From NCBI GenBank assembly GCA_963701375.1, contig CAVOZT010000001.1, forward strand, positions 124,001-188,000: 64,000 nt of DNA. The letters are read 5' to 3'. Of the stretch, positions 18,425 to 26,252 are shown piece after piece. Under the pieces are notes generated by a model. That model had not been told where the DNA came from. It ran no database searches and saw only the letters and a program-made list of their open reading frames with translations. Every line of letters begins with the position of its first letter. Position 1 is the stretch's first letter. The stretch is from CAVXTF01 sp963701375 (GTDB lineage: Bacteria; Actinomycetota; Acidimicrobiia; Acidimicrobiales; CAVXTF01). The position numbers and the translations under genes were made by a program.

Positions 18425-19702
18425 CTATGCCACTTCTCCGGGCGTCTGGCGAGGTTCGCCAGGCTGCTCAGATCCTGGTTGGGCTGCGTCCGTCTTGACG
18501 GATCCGTTCAAACCGAGCGCATCGATGTCGAGGTTCAAAGCGAGCGGCCCTGACCGTGCGCCTCGGGACAACTCGTTGTCACCCGTTAGCGGCGAGAACA
18601 TGGCCGGGGCGGCTACCGGAGTAGCCGGCACGGGAAAGCCGGTGGGAGCAGGCGTTGCGAGCGACGGCACGATCGGTTCGAGTACGCCGCCGCCGGAAGT
18701 GTCGGCCGTAGGTCCGCCCTGAGCCAAGACGCCGACTGCAGGGGCGTTTTGTGTCACGGCACCGAAACTCGGCATCGATCGCTCGAACACACCCCCACCA
18801 TTTGCGTCCCTTCCGCCAGGAGCTGGAACTGACGACGATGAGGGAACCGAAGCCGGAGCGTTGGTCAACGGCTCGCCACCTCCGGGAACAACTGTGAAGG
18901 GGTGCTGAACCGCGGCAGCGGTCTGGCTGCTTTCTCTGCCAGGCCCGACGGAGAAAATCGGACGCGGCTCGGCGGTGGCGAGTTGGTGCGCCTCGTCGCT
19001 CCGCAACGGCGGGGCGAAGAAGTAGCCCTGGCCAACGTCCGCACCGAACTCTCGCAGGATTGCCGCCTGCTGTGCGGACTCGACCCCTTCTGCGACGGTG
19101 CTCATGGCGAGGGAGTGCCCGACGTGGATGATGGCTTCTACGATCGCCCGGTTCATCCCCTCGTCCGCCTCGAGGTTGTTGATGAACGCGCGGTCGATCT
19201 TCACGATCTCGATCGCGAACTTTCGCAACACCTGAAGCGACGACCAGCTGGTGCCGACGTCGTCGACCGCAAGGTGCACGCCGAGCTCAGACAGCGCCCG
19301 GAGGTCTGTTGCCGCTCGGTCGTCGTTGATCGTGCGCTCTGTCACCTCGATGGTGAGCCTGTCGGGATTGAGCCCCGACGCAGCGAGAGCCCGAACTATG
19401 GCTTTGGAGGCTTCGCCCCGCCGCAACTGGATTATCGAGCAGTTGACGGCCAGCTGGAGTCCTGTGCTCCAAAGTTGCGCCTCGCAGCAGGCGGCCTCCA
19501 TTACCCAGGCGTTGAGTGCGACTATGTCGCCGTTCTCCTCGGCCCAGGGAATCAGGATGTCGGGCGCGATCCGACCCTTGGTGGGGTGCTCCCACCGTAC
19601 GAGGGCTTCCATCCCGAGCAGTCGTCCCGTAGCCAGGTCGACAGCGGGTTGATATTCGAGGACCGGCTTCCCTGCCAGCGTCATCGACGGTTCCGCGGTC
19701 AC
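18425..19702 (-). CDS. EAL-domain c-di-GMP phosphodiesterase
   Basis: Protein of 425 residues. Residues about 15-245 form a complete EAL domain: EALVRW at 32, IEVTER, DDVGTSWSSL (in place of the usual DDFGTGYSSL), KIDRAF, EGVES and QGYFFAPPL. All the acidic and Lys residues needed for metal-dependent cleavage of c-di-GMP are visible. The C-terminal 170 residues are Pro/Gly/Ser-rich with no domain I recognise. There is no GGDEF, PAS or membrane segment, so it is probably a cytoplasmic stand-alone enzyme. GTG start at 19702, or the ATG at 19684. Confidence 0.92.
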   Translation of the reverse strand: MTAEPSMTLAGKPVLEYQPAVDLATGRLLGMEALVRWEHPTKGRIAPDILIPWAEENGDIVALNAWVMEAACCEAQLWSTGLQLAVNCSIIQLRRGEASKAIVRALAASGLNPDRLTIEVTERTINDDRAATDLRALSELGVHLAVDDVGTSWSSLQVLRKFAIEIVKIDRAFINNLEADEGMNRAIVEAIIHVGHSLAMSTVAEGVESAQQAAILREFGADVGQGYFFAPPLRSDEAHQLATAEPRPIFSVGPGRESSQTAAAVQHPFTVVPGGGEPLTNAPASVPSSSSVPAPGGRDANGGGVFERSMPSFGAVTQNAPAVGVLAQGGPTADTSGGGVLEPIVPSLATPAPTGFPVPATPVAAPAMFSPLTGDNELSRGARSGPLALNLDIDALGLNGSVKTDAAQPGSEQPGEPRQTPGEVA

Positions 19703-19920
19703 CCAGTCACCTCCCGGTGGCGCACGTCCCTCGACCGGGCGCCCTTGTGGGCGCAGAAGTGGCCGAGGGCTTTGCGATCACCTCTTCGCACGGAATATCG
19801 GCCGTGCCCGAGTGGTCCTTTAGGTACCGACCGCTTTTGGCTATTGATGGGTAATTGGTGACGGGTATTGATCGGCTAATTGGTGAGAGGTAGGTGACGG
19901 GTAACGACCGACGCCGGCCT

Positions 19921-20772
19921 TCAGGGACTCGCTGGCCGAGATTCGGGCGGGTTGCCGGACGAGAGGGAATCGAGGGCGGTCAGGTAGGCGGGCCTCTCTC
20001 CTCCGCCGTGGGCGACGAGAACCGCCCCGGACACGTACGACGCGAGGGGAGAAGCAAGAAGCAGGCAGAGCCCGGCAAGATCCTCAGGCGTACCGAAGCG
20101 GCCCAGGGGCACGCTCCGTGCCACCGCTTCCATACCTCGAGGCCCTCCGTAGTGCGACTCTGCGGTCTCGGTGGCAATCAAGCCTCCGACCAGGCAATTC
20201 ACCCTCACCTTGGGTGCCCATTCGACGGCCAGTGTCGACGTCAGATTGGCGAGACCCGCCTTAGCCGCTCCGTATGCAGCGGTCCCGGGCGAAGGTCTCG
20301 TCCCGGAGACACTGCCAATGTTGAGAATCACCCCGCCCGACGGCTGGGTCTGCATGACGGCGTTCGCTGCCTGGGCGCAGAAGAACGGCGCGAGAAGATT
20401 GAGCTCCACGACGGATCTCACGAAGCGAGGCGAAGCCTCCGAGGCGGGAACGGCGGGCGAGCCCCCGGCGTTGTTGACGAGGACGTCGAGGTGCCCGAAC
20501 AGCGCGGCGGCCTCGTCCACCAACCTCTTCGCCTCCTCTGGCTGCCGGATGTCCGCTTGGACGAACGCTGCCGACCTGCCTTGCCACGATGGAGGGCCAA
20601 TTTCGCCCGGGTCGTTCCGAGCGCAAACGACCACATCGGCAGCGCTTCTGAGGAACGCCTCGGCGATGGCCCGCCCGATCCCCCGCGAGCCTCCGGTCAC
20701 GATCACCACTTGGCCCTCGAAATCGCAGGGTGTGCTCCCCGGCGGAGCGGACGAGCTCGGTCTTTGGTCCAT
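19921..20772 (-). CDS. Short-chain dehydrogenase/reductase divergent from echA20
   Basis: Classical SDR of 283 residues: cofactor loop TGGSRGIG (about 27-34), NNAGG, Ser in NIGSVSG and the catalytic YGAAK. It oxidises or reduces an alcohol/ketone with NAD(P). It is divergent from echA20-ipdAB-ipdC. In Mycobacterium tuberculosis two SDR genes (Rv3548c, Rv3549c) occupy the same divergent position next to echA20, so a role in late steroid-ring catabolism is likely. The shared upstream region holds the operator array at 20827-20874. The C-terminal 20 residues are an unstructured Pro/Ser tail. Confidence 0.88.
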   Translation of the reverse strand: MDQRPSSSAPPGSTPCDFEGQVVIVTGGSRGIGRAIAEAFLRSAADVVVCARNDPGEIGPPSWQGRSAAFVQADIRQPEEAKRLVDEAAALFGHLDVLVNNAGGSPAVPASEASPRFVRSVVELNLLAPFFCAQAANAVMQTQPSGGVILNIGSVSGTRPSPGTAAYGAAKAGLANLTSTLAVEWAPKVRVNCLVGGLIATETAESHYGGPRGMEAVARSVPLGRFGTPEDLAGLCLLLASPLASYVSGAVLVAHGGGERPAYLTALDSLSSGNPPESRPASP

Positions 20773-20826
20773 GGCGTCACGAAACTAGCGGCGTGAGGCG
20801 CCCTGGCCTACCCTGCTCCTCGCCTC

Positions 20827-20874
20827 CTGACGCATAGTCAGACGAGTCAGACGCATTGTCAGACGAATAGTCAG
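20827..20874. promoter_or_regulatory. Operator array CTGAC-N5-GTCAG plus repeats
   Basis: CTGACGCATAGTCAG (20827-20841) is an inverted repeat. It is followed by further GTCAG half-sites at 20846, 20858 and 20870, the last two spaced 12 bp apart so that GAC-N5-GTC dyads recur (spacers GCATA, GCATT, GAATA). The array lies between the divergent SDR gene (start 20772) and echA20 (start 20897). Single-site copies lie upstream of the genes at 29194, 33599 and 49497. A TetR-type repressor is the likely binder, filling the place KstR2 has in mycobacteria. Confidence 0.6.
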
Positions 20875-20896
20875 ACGTCGCGAGCTACGGAGCGAT

Positions 20897-21655
20897 ATGG
20901 GGATCGAAGTTCATCAGGCACGGCCGGGGATCTCCGATGTCGTCATCAACGTCCCTCCCGTCAACGCGCTCGACGTCGCGGCGTGGTTTGCCCTGGCGGA
21001 CGCGTTGATCGCCGCCGGCCAGGACCCGGAGACGCGGGTCGTGGTGCTGAGGGCAGAGGGCAAGGGCTTCTGCGCAGGAGTCGACATAAAAGAGATCCAA
21101 GCCCGCGGTGACGAAGCGCTCGTCGGGGTCAACAGGGGATGCGCCGCCGCTTTCGCCGCGGTCTATGAGTGCGAGGTGCCGGTTGTGGCCGCCGTACACG
21201 GCTTCTGCCTGGGGGGTGGCATTGGCCTCGTAGGCAACTCCGACGTCGTGGTGGCATCCGACGACGCCACTTTCGGCCTGCCCGAGGTCGACCGGGGAGC
21301 ACTCGGTGCGGCGACGCATCTCGCTCGCCTCGTCCCACAGCACCGGATGCGCGCGATGGTCTACACCGCCGAAACTGCAACCGCGGCCGAGCTGCACCAC
21401 TTCGGCTCCGTCCACGACGTAGTACCGAAAGAGTCCTTGGTCGACCGCGCGCACGACCTGGCGACGCTGATCTCAGCCAAGAGCCCCACGATCATCCGGC
21501 GCGCGAAGGAGTCTCTCAACGGGATCGACCCCGTGGACGTGAAGCGCTCGTACCGCTACGAGCAGGGTTTCACCTACGAGCTTCACGTACGAGGAGTCGC
21601 CGACGAGCAGCGGGCGGCGTTCGTGGAAAAGCGTGACGCGGACACGAGCACATGA
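20897..21655 (+). CDS. echA20: Enoyl-CoA hydratase/isomerase family ring hydrolase EchA20
   Basis: Crotonase-fold protein of 252 residues. Its oxyanion-hole segments are GFCAGVDIKE and HGFCLGGGIGLVGNSD. The long blocks VYECEVPVVAAVHGFC and ATFGLPEVDRGALGAATHL match what I know of M. tuberculosis EchA20 (Rv3550) almost position for position. In steroid catabolism EchA20 hydrolytically opens the last-but-one ring of the C/D-ring CoA intermediate. It is the first gene of the run echA20-ipdA-ipdB-ipdC and sits directly behind the operator array. The ATG at 20897 is the natural start. Confidence 0.9.
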   Translation: MGIEVHQARPGISDVVINVPPVNALDVAAWFALADALIAAGQDPETRVVVLRAEGKGFCAGVDIKEIQARGDEALVGVNRGCAAAFAAVYECEVPVVAAVHGFCLGGGIGLVGNSDVVVASDDATFGLPEVDRGALGAATHLARLVPQHRMRAMVYTAETATAAELHHFGSVHDVVPKESLVDRAHDLATLISAKSPTIIRRAKESLNGIDPVDVKRSYRYEQGFTYELHVRGVADEQRAAFVEKRDADTST

Positions 21656-21676
21656 GCATTCGCCTCGGGTGAGTCC

Positions 21677-23350
21677 GTGAGCGACAAGACGGCGACTCTC
21701 GACGACGTCGTTGGCTCTCTGAACGACGGGATGACCATCGGGATCGGGGGATGGGGTTCGCGGCGCAAGCCGATGGCCGCCGTAAGAGCGATCTTGCGAA
21801 GCACGCTGTCGGATCTGACGATCGTGTCGTACGGTGGCCCCGACGTCGGGTTGCTGTGTGCTGCCGGCAAGGTGCGCCGAGTCGTATTCGGGTTCGTGAC
21901 GCTCGACTCGATTCCTCTCGACCCGCACTTCCGGGCGGCGCGCCAGTCAGGCTCAATCGAGGCGACCGAACTCGACGAGGGCATGTTCTATCTGGGCCTG
22001 CTTGCCGCTGCTCAGCGCCTACCGTTCCTGCCGACGCGTGCAGGGCTCGGCTCTGACGTCCTTCGAGTGAACCCTGAGATCCAGACCGTGACCTCGCCAT
22101 ACGCGGGACCAGGGGGCGAACACGAGCAACTGGTTGCGGTGCCGGCTTTGAAGCTCGACGCGGCCTTCGTGCACATGAATCGGGCCGATCGCCATGGCAA
22201 CGCCCAGTTTCTCGGTCCCGACCCGTTTTTCGACGACGTCTTCCTAGGTGCCGCTGATGCCCGCTGTGTCACCGCCGAGGAGATTGTCGAGCCGGGAGCA
22301 TTGTTGGACCGCGGATCAGTCAACACGATCGTCGTGCACCGGCTACTGGCCGATGCCGTAGTGGAGACACCTGGCGGGGCACACTTCACGAGCTGCGTTC
22401 CCGACTACGGGAGAGACGAGGAGTTCCAAAGGAAGTACGTGGAGGCGGCCGGGAGTGCCGAGGCGTGGGCTGACTTCTCCGCTCGCTACCTCGACGTAGA
22501 CGAAGGCGAGTACCAGTCGCTTGCCGCGCCCCGCTTCAAGAGGCGCAACTGCAAAAGGTTCGGCGGGAAAGTGACTGATCCGCAAGGACGAGCGGGCGCA
22601 CCGACGCGCGCAGAGGTTTGCGTGGTTGCCTGCGCCGAGGCCTGGCGAGGCGACGGAGAGGTGATGGCCAGCCCGTTCGGGACAATCCCGGCGCTCGGGG
22701 CGCGCCTCGCGCGTCTCACATTCGAGCCTGAACTTGTCCTGACAGACGGCGAGGCTGCGCTCATGGCCAACACACCGCCAGTCGGATCGGGACCTGACGA
22801 GATGGTCATCGAGGCCTGGATGCCGTACAGGCGGGTCTTCGAGGTTCTTTGGTCGGGACGTCGCCACATCATGATGATGGCGTCCCAGGTCGACAGGTTC
22901 GGCAACCAGAACTTGAGTGTGATCGGAGACTGGGCGCGCCCGAAGGCTCAGCTCATAGGCACTCGAGGCGCTCCCGGCAACACAATCAATCACCCGACCA
23001 GCTATTGGGTGCCCAATCACTCCCGGCGCACATTTGTGGAGCACGTTGACATGATCTGCGGCATCGGTTATGACCGGGCAGCGCAGGTCGGCATCGCGGC
23101 GAGGTTCCACGAGATTCGTGTTGTGGTGTCGAACCTCGGAGTCTTCGATTTCGCCACCCCAGACCATTCCATGCGGCTCCGCTCGGTGCACCCGGGTGTC
23201 AGCGTCGAAGAGGTCGTGGAACAAACGGGATTCGAGCTCGCGATCGCGGACGAAGTGCCGACGACACGCGCACCGAGCGAATCGGAGCTCGAGATGATCC
23301 GTCAGGTCTTGGACCCTGCGGGCACGCGCGACCGAGAACTGCCCAAGTGA
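21677..23350 (+). CDS. ipdAB: IpdA-IpdB fused ring hydrolase (CoA-transferase fold)
   Basis: One 557-residue frame covering both subunits of the steroid ring-C hydrolase IpdAB. Residues 1 to about 290 match IpdA (GMTIGIGGWGSRRKPMA, IVSYGGPDVGLLC, IEATELDEGM, EAPGGAHFT-like ETPGGAHFTS). Residues about 310-557 match IpdB (RAEVCVVACAEAW, LVLTDGEAALMA, RRHIMMMASQVDRFGNQN, GAPGNTINHPTSYWV, VVSNLGVFDF). IpdAB hydrolyses the COCHEA-CoA ring. In mycobacteria these are two proteins. A GTG at 22571, in frame, would start IpdB exactly where expected, and a TGA in the +1 frame overlaps it (GTGA), so an upstream one-base error could have joined two genes. The stop overlaps ipdC (GTGA). Confidence 0.88.
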   Translation: MSDKTATLDDVVGSLNDGMTIGIGGWGSRRKPMAAVRAILRSTLSDLTIVSYGGPDVGLLCAAGKVRRVVFGFVTLDSIPLDPHFRAARQSGSIEATELDEGMFYLGLLAAAQRLPFLPTRAGLGSDVLRVNPEIQTVTSPYAGPGGEHEQLVAVPALKLDAAFVHMNRADRHGNAQFLGPDPFFDDVFLGAADARCVTAEEIVEPGALLDRGSVNTIVVHRLLADAVVETPGGAHFTSCVPDYGRDEEFQRKYVEAAGSAEAWADFSARYLDVDEGEYQSLAAPRFKRRNCKRFGGKVTDPQGRAGAPTRAEVCVVACAEAWRGDGEVMASPFGTIPALGARLARLTFEPELVLTDGEAALMANTPPVGSGPDEMVIEAWMPYRRVFEVLWSGRRHIMMMASQVDRFGNQNLSVIGDWARPKAQLIGTRGAPGNTINHPTSYWVPNHSRRTFVEHVDMICGIGYDRAAQVGIAARFHEIRVVVSNLGVFDFATPDHSMRLRSVHPGVSVEEVVEQTGFELAIADEVPTTRAPSESELEMIRQVLDPAGTRDRELPK

Positions 23351-24486
23351 GCGATTCGGCGACGGAGAGGCTTCCCGCGGAAGGCCTGCTTCCGGATCCT
23401 CATCCGGCGCTTCCGGATCCTCATCCGGCGCTCAAGACCCGGCTCTGCGAGCTGGCGGGGGTGCGGTATCCGATCGTCCAGACCGGCATGGGTTGGGTCG
23501 CCGGACCCCGACTCGTATCTGCCACGGCGAACGCAGGGGCCCTCGGGATCCTGGCGTCGGCGACGATGAACTTGGAGGAGCTGCGAACGGCCATCGGCGA
23601 GGTGAGGTCGCGAACGAGCGCTCCTTTCGGCGTCAACCTGCGTACCGATTCCGCCGACGTGAACGACCGGGCTGACCTATTGGTCGAATCCGGGGTAAGG
23701 GTGGCGAGCTTCGCTCAGGCGCCCCGCCCGGATCTCGTTTCCCGCCTGAAGAGCGCAGGACTTGTCGTAATCCCCACCGTCGGAGCCAGGCGCCATGCAG
23801 AGAAGGTCGCCGAATGGGGAGTGGACGGGGTGATCGCCCAGGGCGCTGAAGGAGGTGGTCACACCGGCGAGGTACCGACGACGCTGCTATTGCCTCAGGT
23901 CGTCGAAGCAGTAGGGGACCGGGTGGCAGTCGTGGCGGCCGGCGGATTTCATTCGGGTGCCGGCCTCGTTGCGGCGCTTGCTTGGGGAGCGTCCGGCATC
24001 GCAATGGGAACGCGATTTCTTCTCACTCGAGAGAGCACCGTGCCGGACGAAGTGAAAAAGATCTATCTCGGTACTCCAGTAACGGGAACCGTCGTCACGA
24101 GAGCCGTAGACGGCGCTCCGCAGAGGGTGGTCCGCACAGAGCTCATAGGGCATCTCGAGCGCGCTGGGCGAATAACGGCCATGCCACGCGCAGCGCGCAA
24201 TGCCCTTGGCTTCTCGCGCCAGACCGGCTCCTCGATGGTCTCGTTGTTGCGGGAGGGCCGCGCCCTCAAGAAGTCGAGCGAGCTCTCCTGGGCCCAAGTG
24301 GTCATGGCGGCTAACGCGCCGATGATGACGAAGGCCGCACTCGTGGACGGCAGGACCGACGTCGGGGTACTCCCGACAGGGCAGGTCGTGGGCACCATCG
24401 ACGAGTTGCCGACCGTCGCCGAGCTCGTGTCGCGGGTCATCTCGGAGGCCAACGACACGCTGGCGCGCCTCTGCGGGCGCGACTGA
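23347..24486 (+). CDS. ipdC: IpdC-like flavin enzyme (nitronate monooxygenase family)
   Basis: FMN-binding TIM-barrel protein of the 2-nitropropane dioxygenase family, 379 residues. Motifs: YPIVQTGMGWVAGPRL, the FMN loop GVIAQGAEGGGHTG, VVAAGGFHSGAGLVAALAWG and GIAMGTRF. Position directly after ipdA-ipdB, with a GTGA overlap, and the overall sequence point to IpdC (Rv3553), which acts on a steroid C/D-ring CoA intermediate. The N-terminus carries an odd insertion, LPDPHPA twice, encoded by a perfect 21-bp tandem duplication (23389-23430). A later start is not available without losing conserved residues. Confidence 0.87.
   Translation: MSDSATERLPAEGLLPDPHPALPDPHPALKTRLCELAGVRYPIVQTGMGWVAGPRLVSATANAGALGILASATMNLEELRTAIGEVRSRTSAPFGVNLRTDSADVNDRADLLVESGVRVASFAQAPRPDLVSRLKSAGLVVIPTVGARRHAEKVAEWGVDGVIAQGAEGGGHTGEVPTTLLLPQVVEAVGDRVAVVAAGGFHSGAGLVAALAWGASGIAMGTRFLLTRESTVPDEVKKIYLGTPVTGTVVTRAVDGAPQRVVRTELIGHLERAGRITAMPRAARNALGFSRQTGSSMVSLLREGRALKKSSELSWAQVVMAANAPMMTKAALVDGRTDVGVLPTGQVVGTIDELPTVAELVSRVISEANDTLARLCGRD
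23389..23430 (+). repeat. Perfect 21-bp tandem duplication in ipdC
   Basis: Two identical 21-bp copies, 23389-23409 and 23410-23430, encoding LPDPHPA-LPDPHPA in the N-terminal extension of IpdC. The duplication keeps the frame and lies before the conserved barrel, so it should be harmless. Confidence 0.9.
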
Positions 24487-24569
24487 GCTTCCCTCGGGAA
24501 CTCCTGTCACAAATCCACGGGCGCTCCGTCTACATGGGTACGTAGGTACATAAGGCGAGGAGGAGCGCG

Positions 24570-25187
24570 ATGGCGAATGTGACGCTGGTGACCAGCCCAA
24601 AGGGAATCGTGCCGAGAATGGCGTTCGGATATTCCCGCAAGAAGATGAAGAAGGTCGTTGACCCCGTACGCGCGGCGGCCAATCATTCCGGAGTCCTCGT
24701 AGCAATGGGGAGCCTCGAGACGGCGGTCGAGCGCGGATGGCGAAAGCTCGACCCAAATCTGCGATGGTTGGCGCTTCAAGCGACGGGCGGAGCGATCGGA
24801 TGCTCGTGGTGCACCGACTTCGGATACTTCGAAGGTGTGCAGCAAGGGGTCGACCCGCGCAAGGTTCGCGACGTGCCTCGTTGGCGTTCGAGTGACGCCT
24901 ACGACGAGCGCGAGCGTGCCGTTCTCGAGTACGCCGAAGCGGCGACTGCTACTCCCGCCGACGTGGGTGACGATCTTGTCCGTCGCCTGCACGAGCATTT
25001 CTCGGACGCAGAGATAACCGAACTCGCCGGGTGGGTGGCGCTCGAGAACTTCCGGTCCCGGTTCAACGCCGGACTCGGGTTGCACTCGGAGGGCTTCTCG
25101 GACAACTGCAAAGTCCCCGAAGATCTGTCTGCGCCGATCGCGCCCATCGCGTCGCGCACAGGTGCGGGCGGTGCCAAGGCCGGCTGA
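24570..25187 (+). CDS. Carboxymuconolactone decarboxylase/AhpD-family protein
   Basis: AhpD-like protein of 205 residues. The redox CxxC with its relay context is GCSWCTDFGYFEG (about residues 72-84), and the helix VLEYAEAATATP follows as in the family. Start ATG at 24570 with a strong purine-rich site (AAGGCGAGGAGGAG). Only 3 bp separate it from the ECF41-type sigma gene. Members of the ECF41 group are characteristically linked to such CMD genes, which they often control, so this is probably the sigma factor's target and may detoxify peroxides or reactive carbonyls. Confidence 0.85.
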   Translation: MANVTLVTSPKGIVPRMAFGYSRKKMKKVVDPVRAAANHSGVLVAMGSLETAVERGWRKLDPNLRWLALQATGGAIGCSWCTDFGYFEGVQQGVDPRKVRDVPRWRSSDAYDERERAVLEYAEAATATPADVGDDLVRRLHEHFSDAEITELAGWVALENFRSRFNAGLGLHSEGFSDNCKVPEDLSAPIAPIASRTGAGGAKAG

Positions 25188-25190
25188 TCA

Positions 25191-26077
25191 TGGCCGGGGT
25201 CGCTCAGTTCGTCGAACTGCGCCCGGTGTTGTTCGGTGTCGCGTACCGGATGCTCGGCAGTGCGGCCGAAGCCGACGACGTCGTGCAGGAGGCGTATCTG
25301 CGCTGGGCGGCCGTTGACGACGCCACCGTTGCCTCTCCGCGCGCGTACCTGACGACGATCGTCACGCGCCTGTCGATCGATCATCTGCGATCAGCTCGGG
25401 TACGGCGCGAGACCTACAAAGGACCTTGGCTGCCCGAACCGATCGTCGCCGACGAAACAGACGAACCGGAGCTCGATGGCGCCGAGCTCGCCGACAATCT
25501 GTCGCTTGCGTTTCTCGTATTGCTCGAAGAGCTTGCACCCGCGGAAAGGGCGGCGTTCTTGCTACGCGACGTGTTCGGGTACCAGTACGGCGAGATCGCC
25601 CGCACGCTCGAGCGAAGCGAGCCCGCTTGCCGCCAGTTGGTCTCGCGGGCTCGTCACCGGATCGGAGACAGGCGCAGGCGCTTCGACGCAGACCACGAGC
25701 GCAGCAGGGAGCTGACTCGCCGGTTCGTCGCCGCATGCGGGACCGGAGACGTCGAGGATCTGATGTCGTTGCTCACCGATGACGTCGTGGTCTGGACCGA
25801 TGGTGGTGGCAAGGTCAAGTCGGCACCTAGGCCCGTCGTGGGTCCATGGAGGGCAGCGAGGTTCCTCGTGCACGTGGCGAAGGGTTTTCCCGCTGGGGTC
25901 ACGATGCGTGAGGAGACACTCAACGGTCAGCCTGGGGTCGTTTTCGAATTGGACGGCGAGGTCACAAGTGCGGTCGTTGTCGACGTGCTCGGGGACCGAA
26001 TAGCCGGGATCCGGGTCGTCGCCAACCCCGAGAAGCTCACGGCCCTGAGGGCGTCGAGACCAACGGCCGCTGGCTGA
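25191..26077 (+). CDS. sigJ: ECF41-type sigma factor with SnoaL-like C-terminal domain
   Basis: Sigma factor of 295 residues. Region 2 (FGVAYRMLGSAAEADDVVQEAYLRW) and region 4 (LRDVFGYQYGEIARTLERSEPACRQLVSRARH) are intact. After them comes the SnoaL-like extension diagnostic of ECF41/SigJ, including the conserved WTDGGGKV and NPEKL motifs. In this group the extension replaces a separate anti-sigma factor by controlling activity from within. ATG at 25191; the open frame further upstream is a shadow of the CMD gene. It forms a two-gene module with that CMD protein. Confidence 0.92.
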
Positions 26078-26252
26078 TCGGTTCGTCGCCAGTTCGCCGC
26101 CGGTTCGTCTCCGATCAAGCTGACGAGAGGCGCTTCTTGGTGCTTTTTTCGGAGATTAGGCAACACCCGCGTTTACTTGTTCGTAAAACGGTGCGCCGAG
26201 AGAGCCCGAGAGAAGTGGGCAGAGAGAGTGGGGCAGAGAGCCGAGCCGAGGC
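26078..26252. other. Convergent intergenic region
   Basis: Region between the sigma gene and the oppositely oriented thiolase gene. It contains an AT-richer patch with a short imperfect dyad (GTTTACTTGTTCGTAAAAC near 26171) that may help end transcription from both sides, followed by GAGAGAG-type purine repeats. No gene is seen. Confidence 0.3.
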
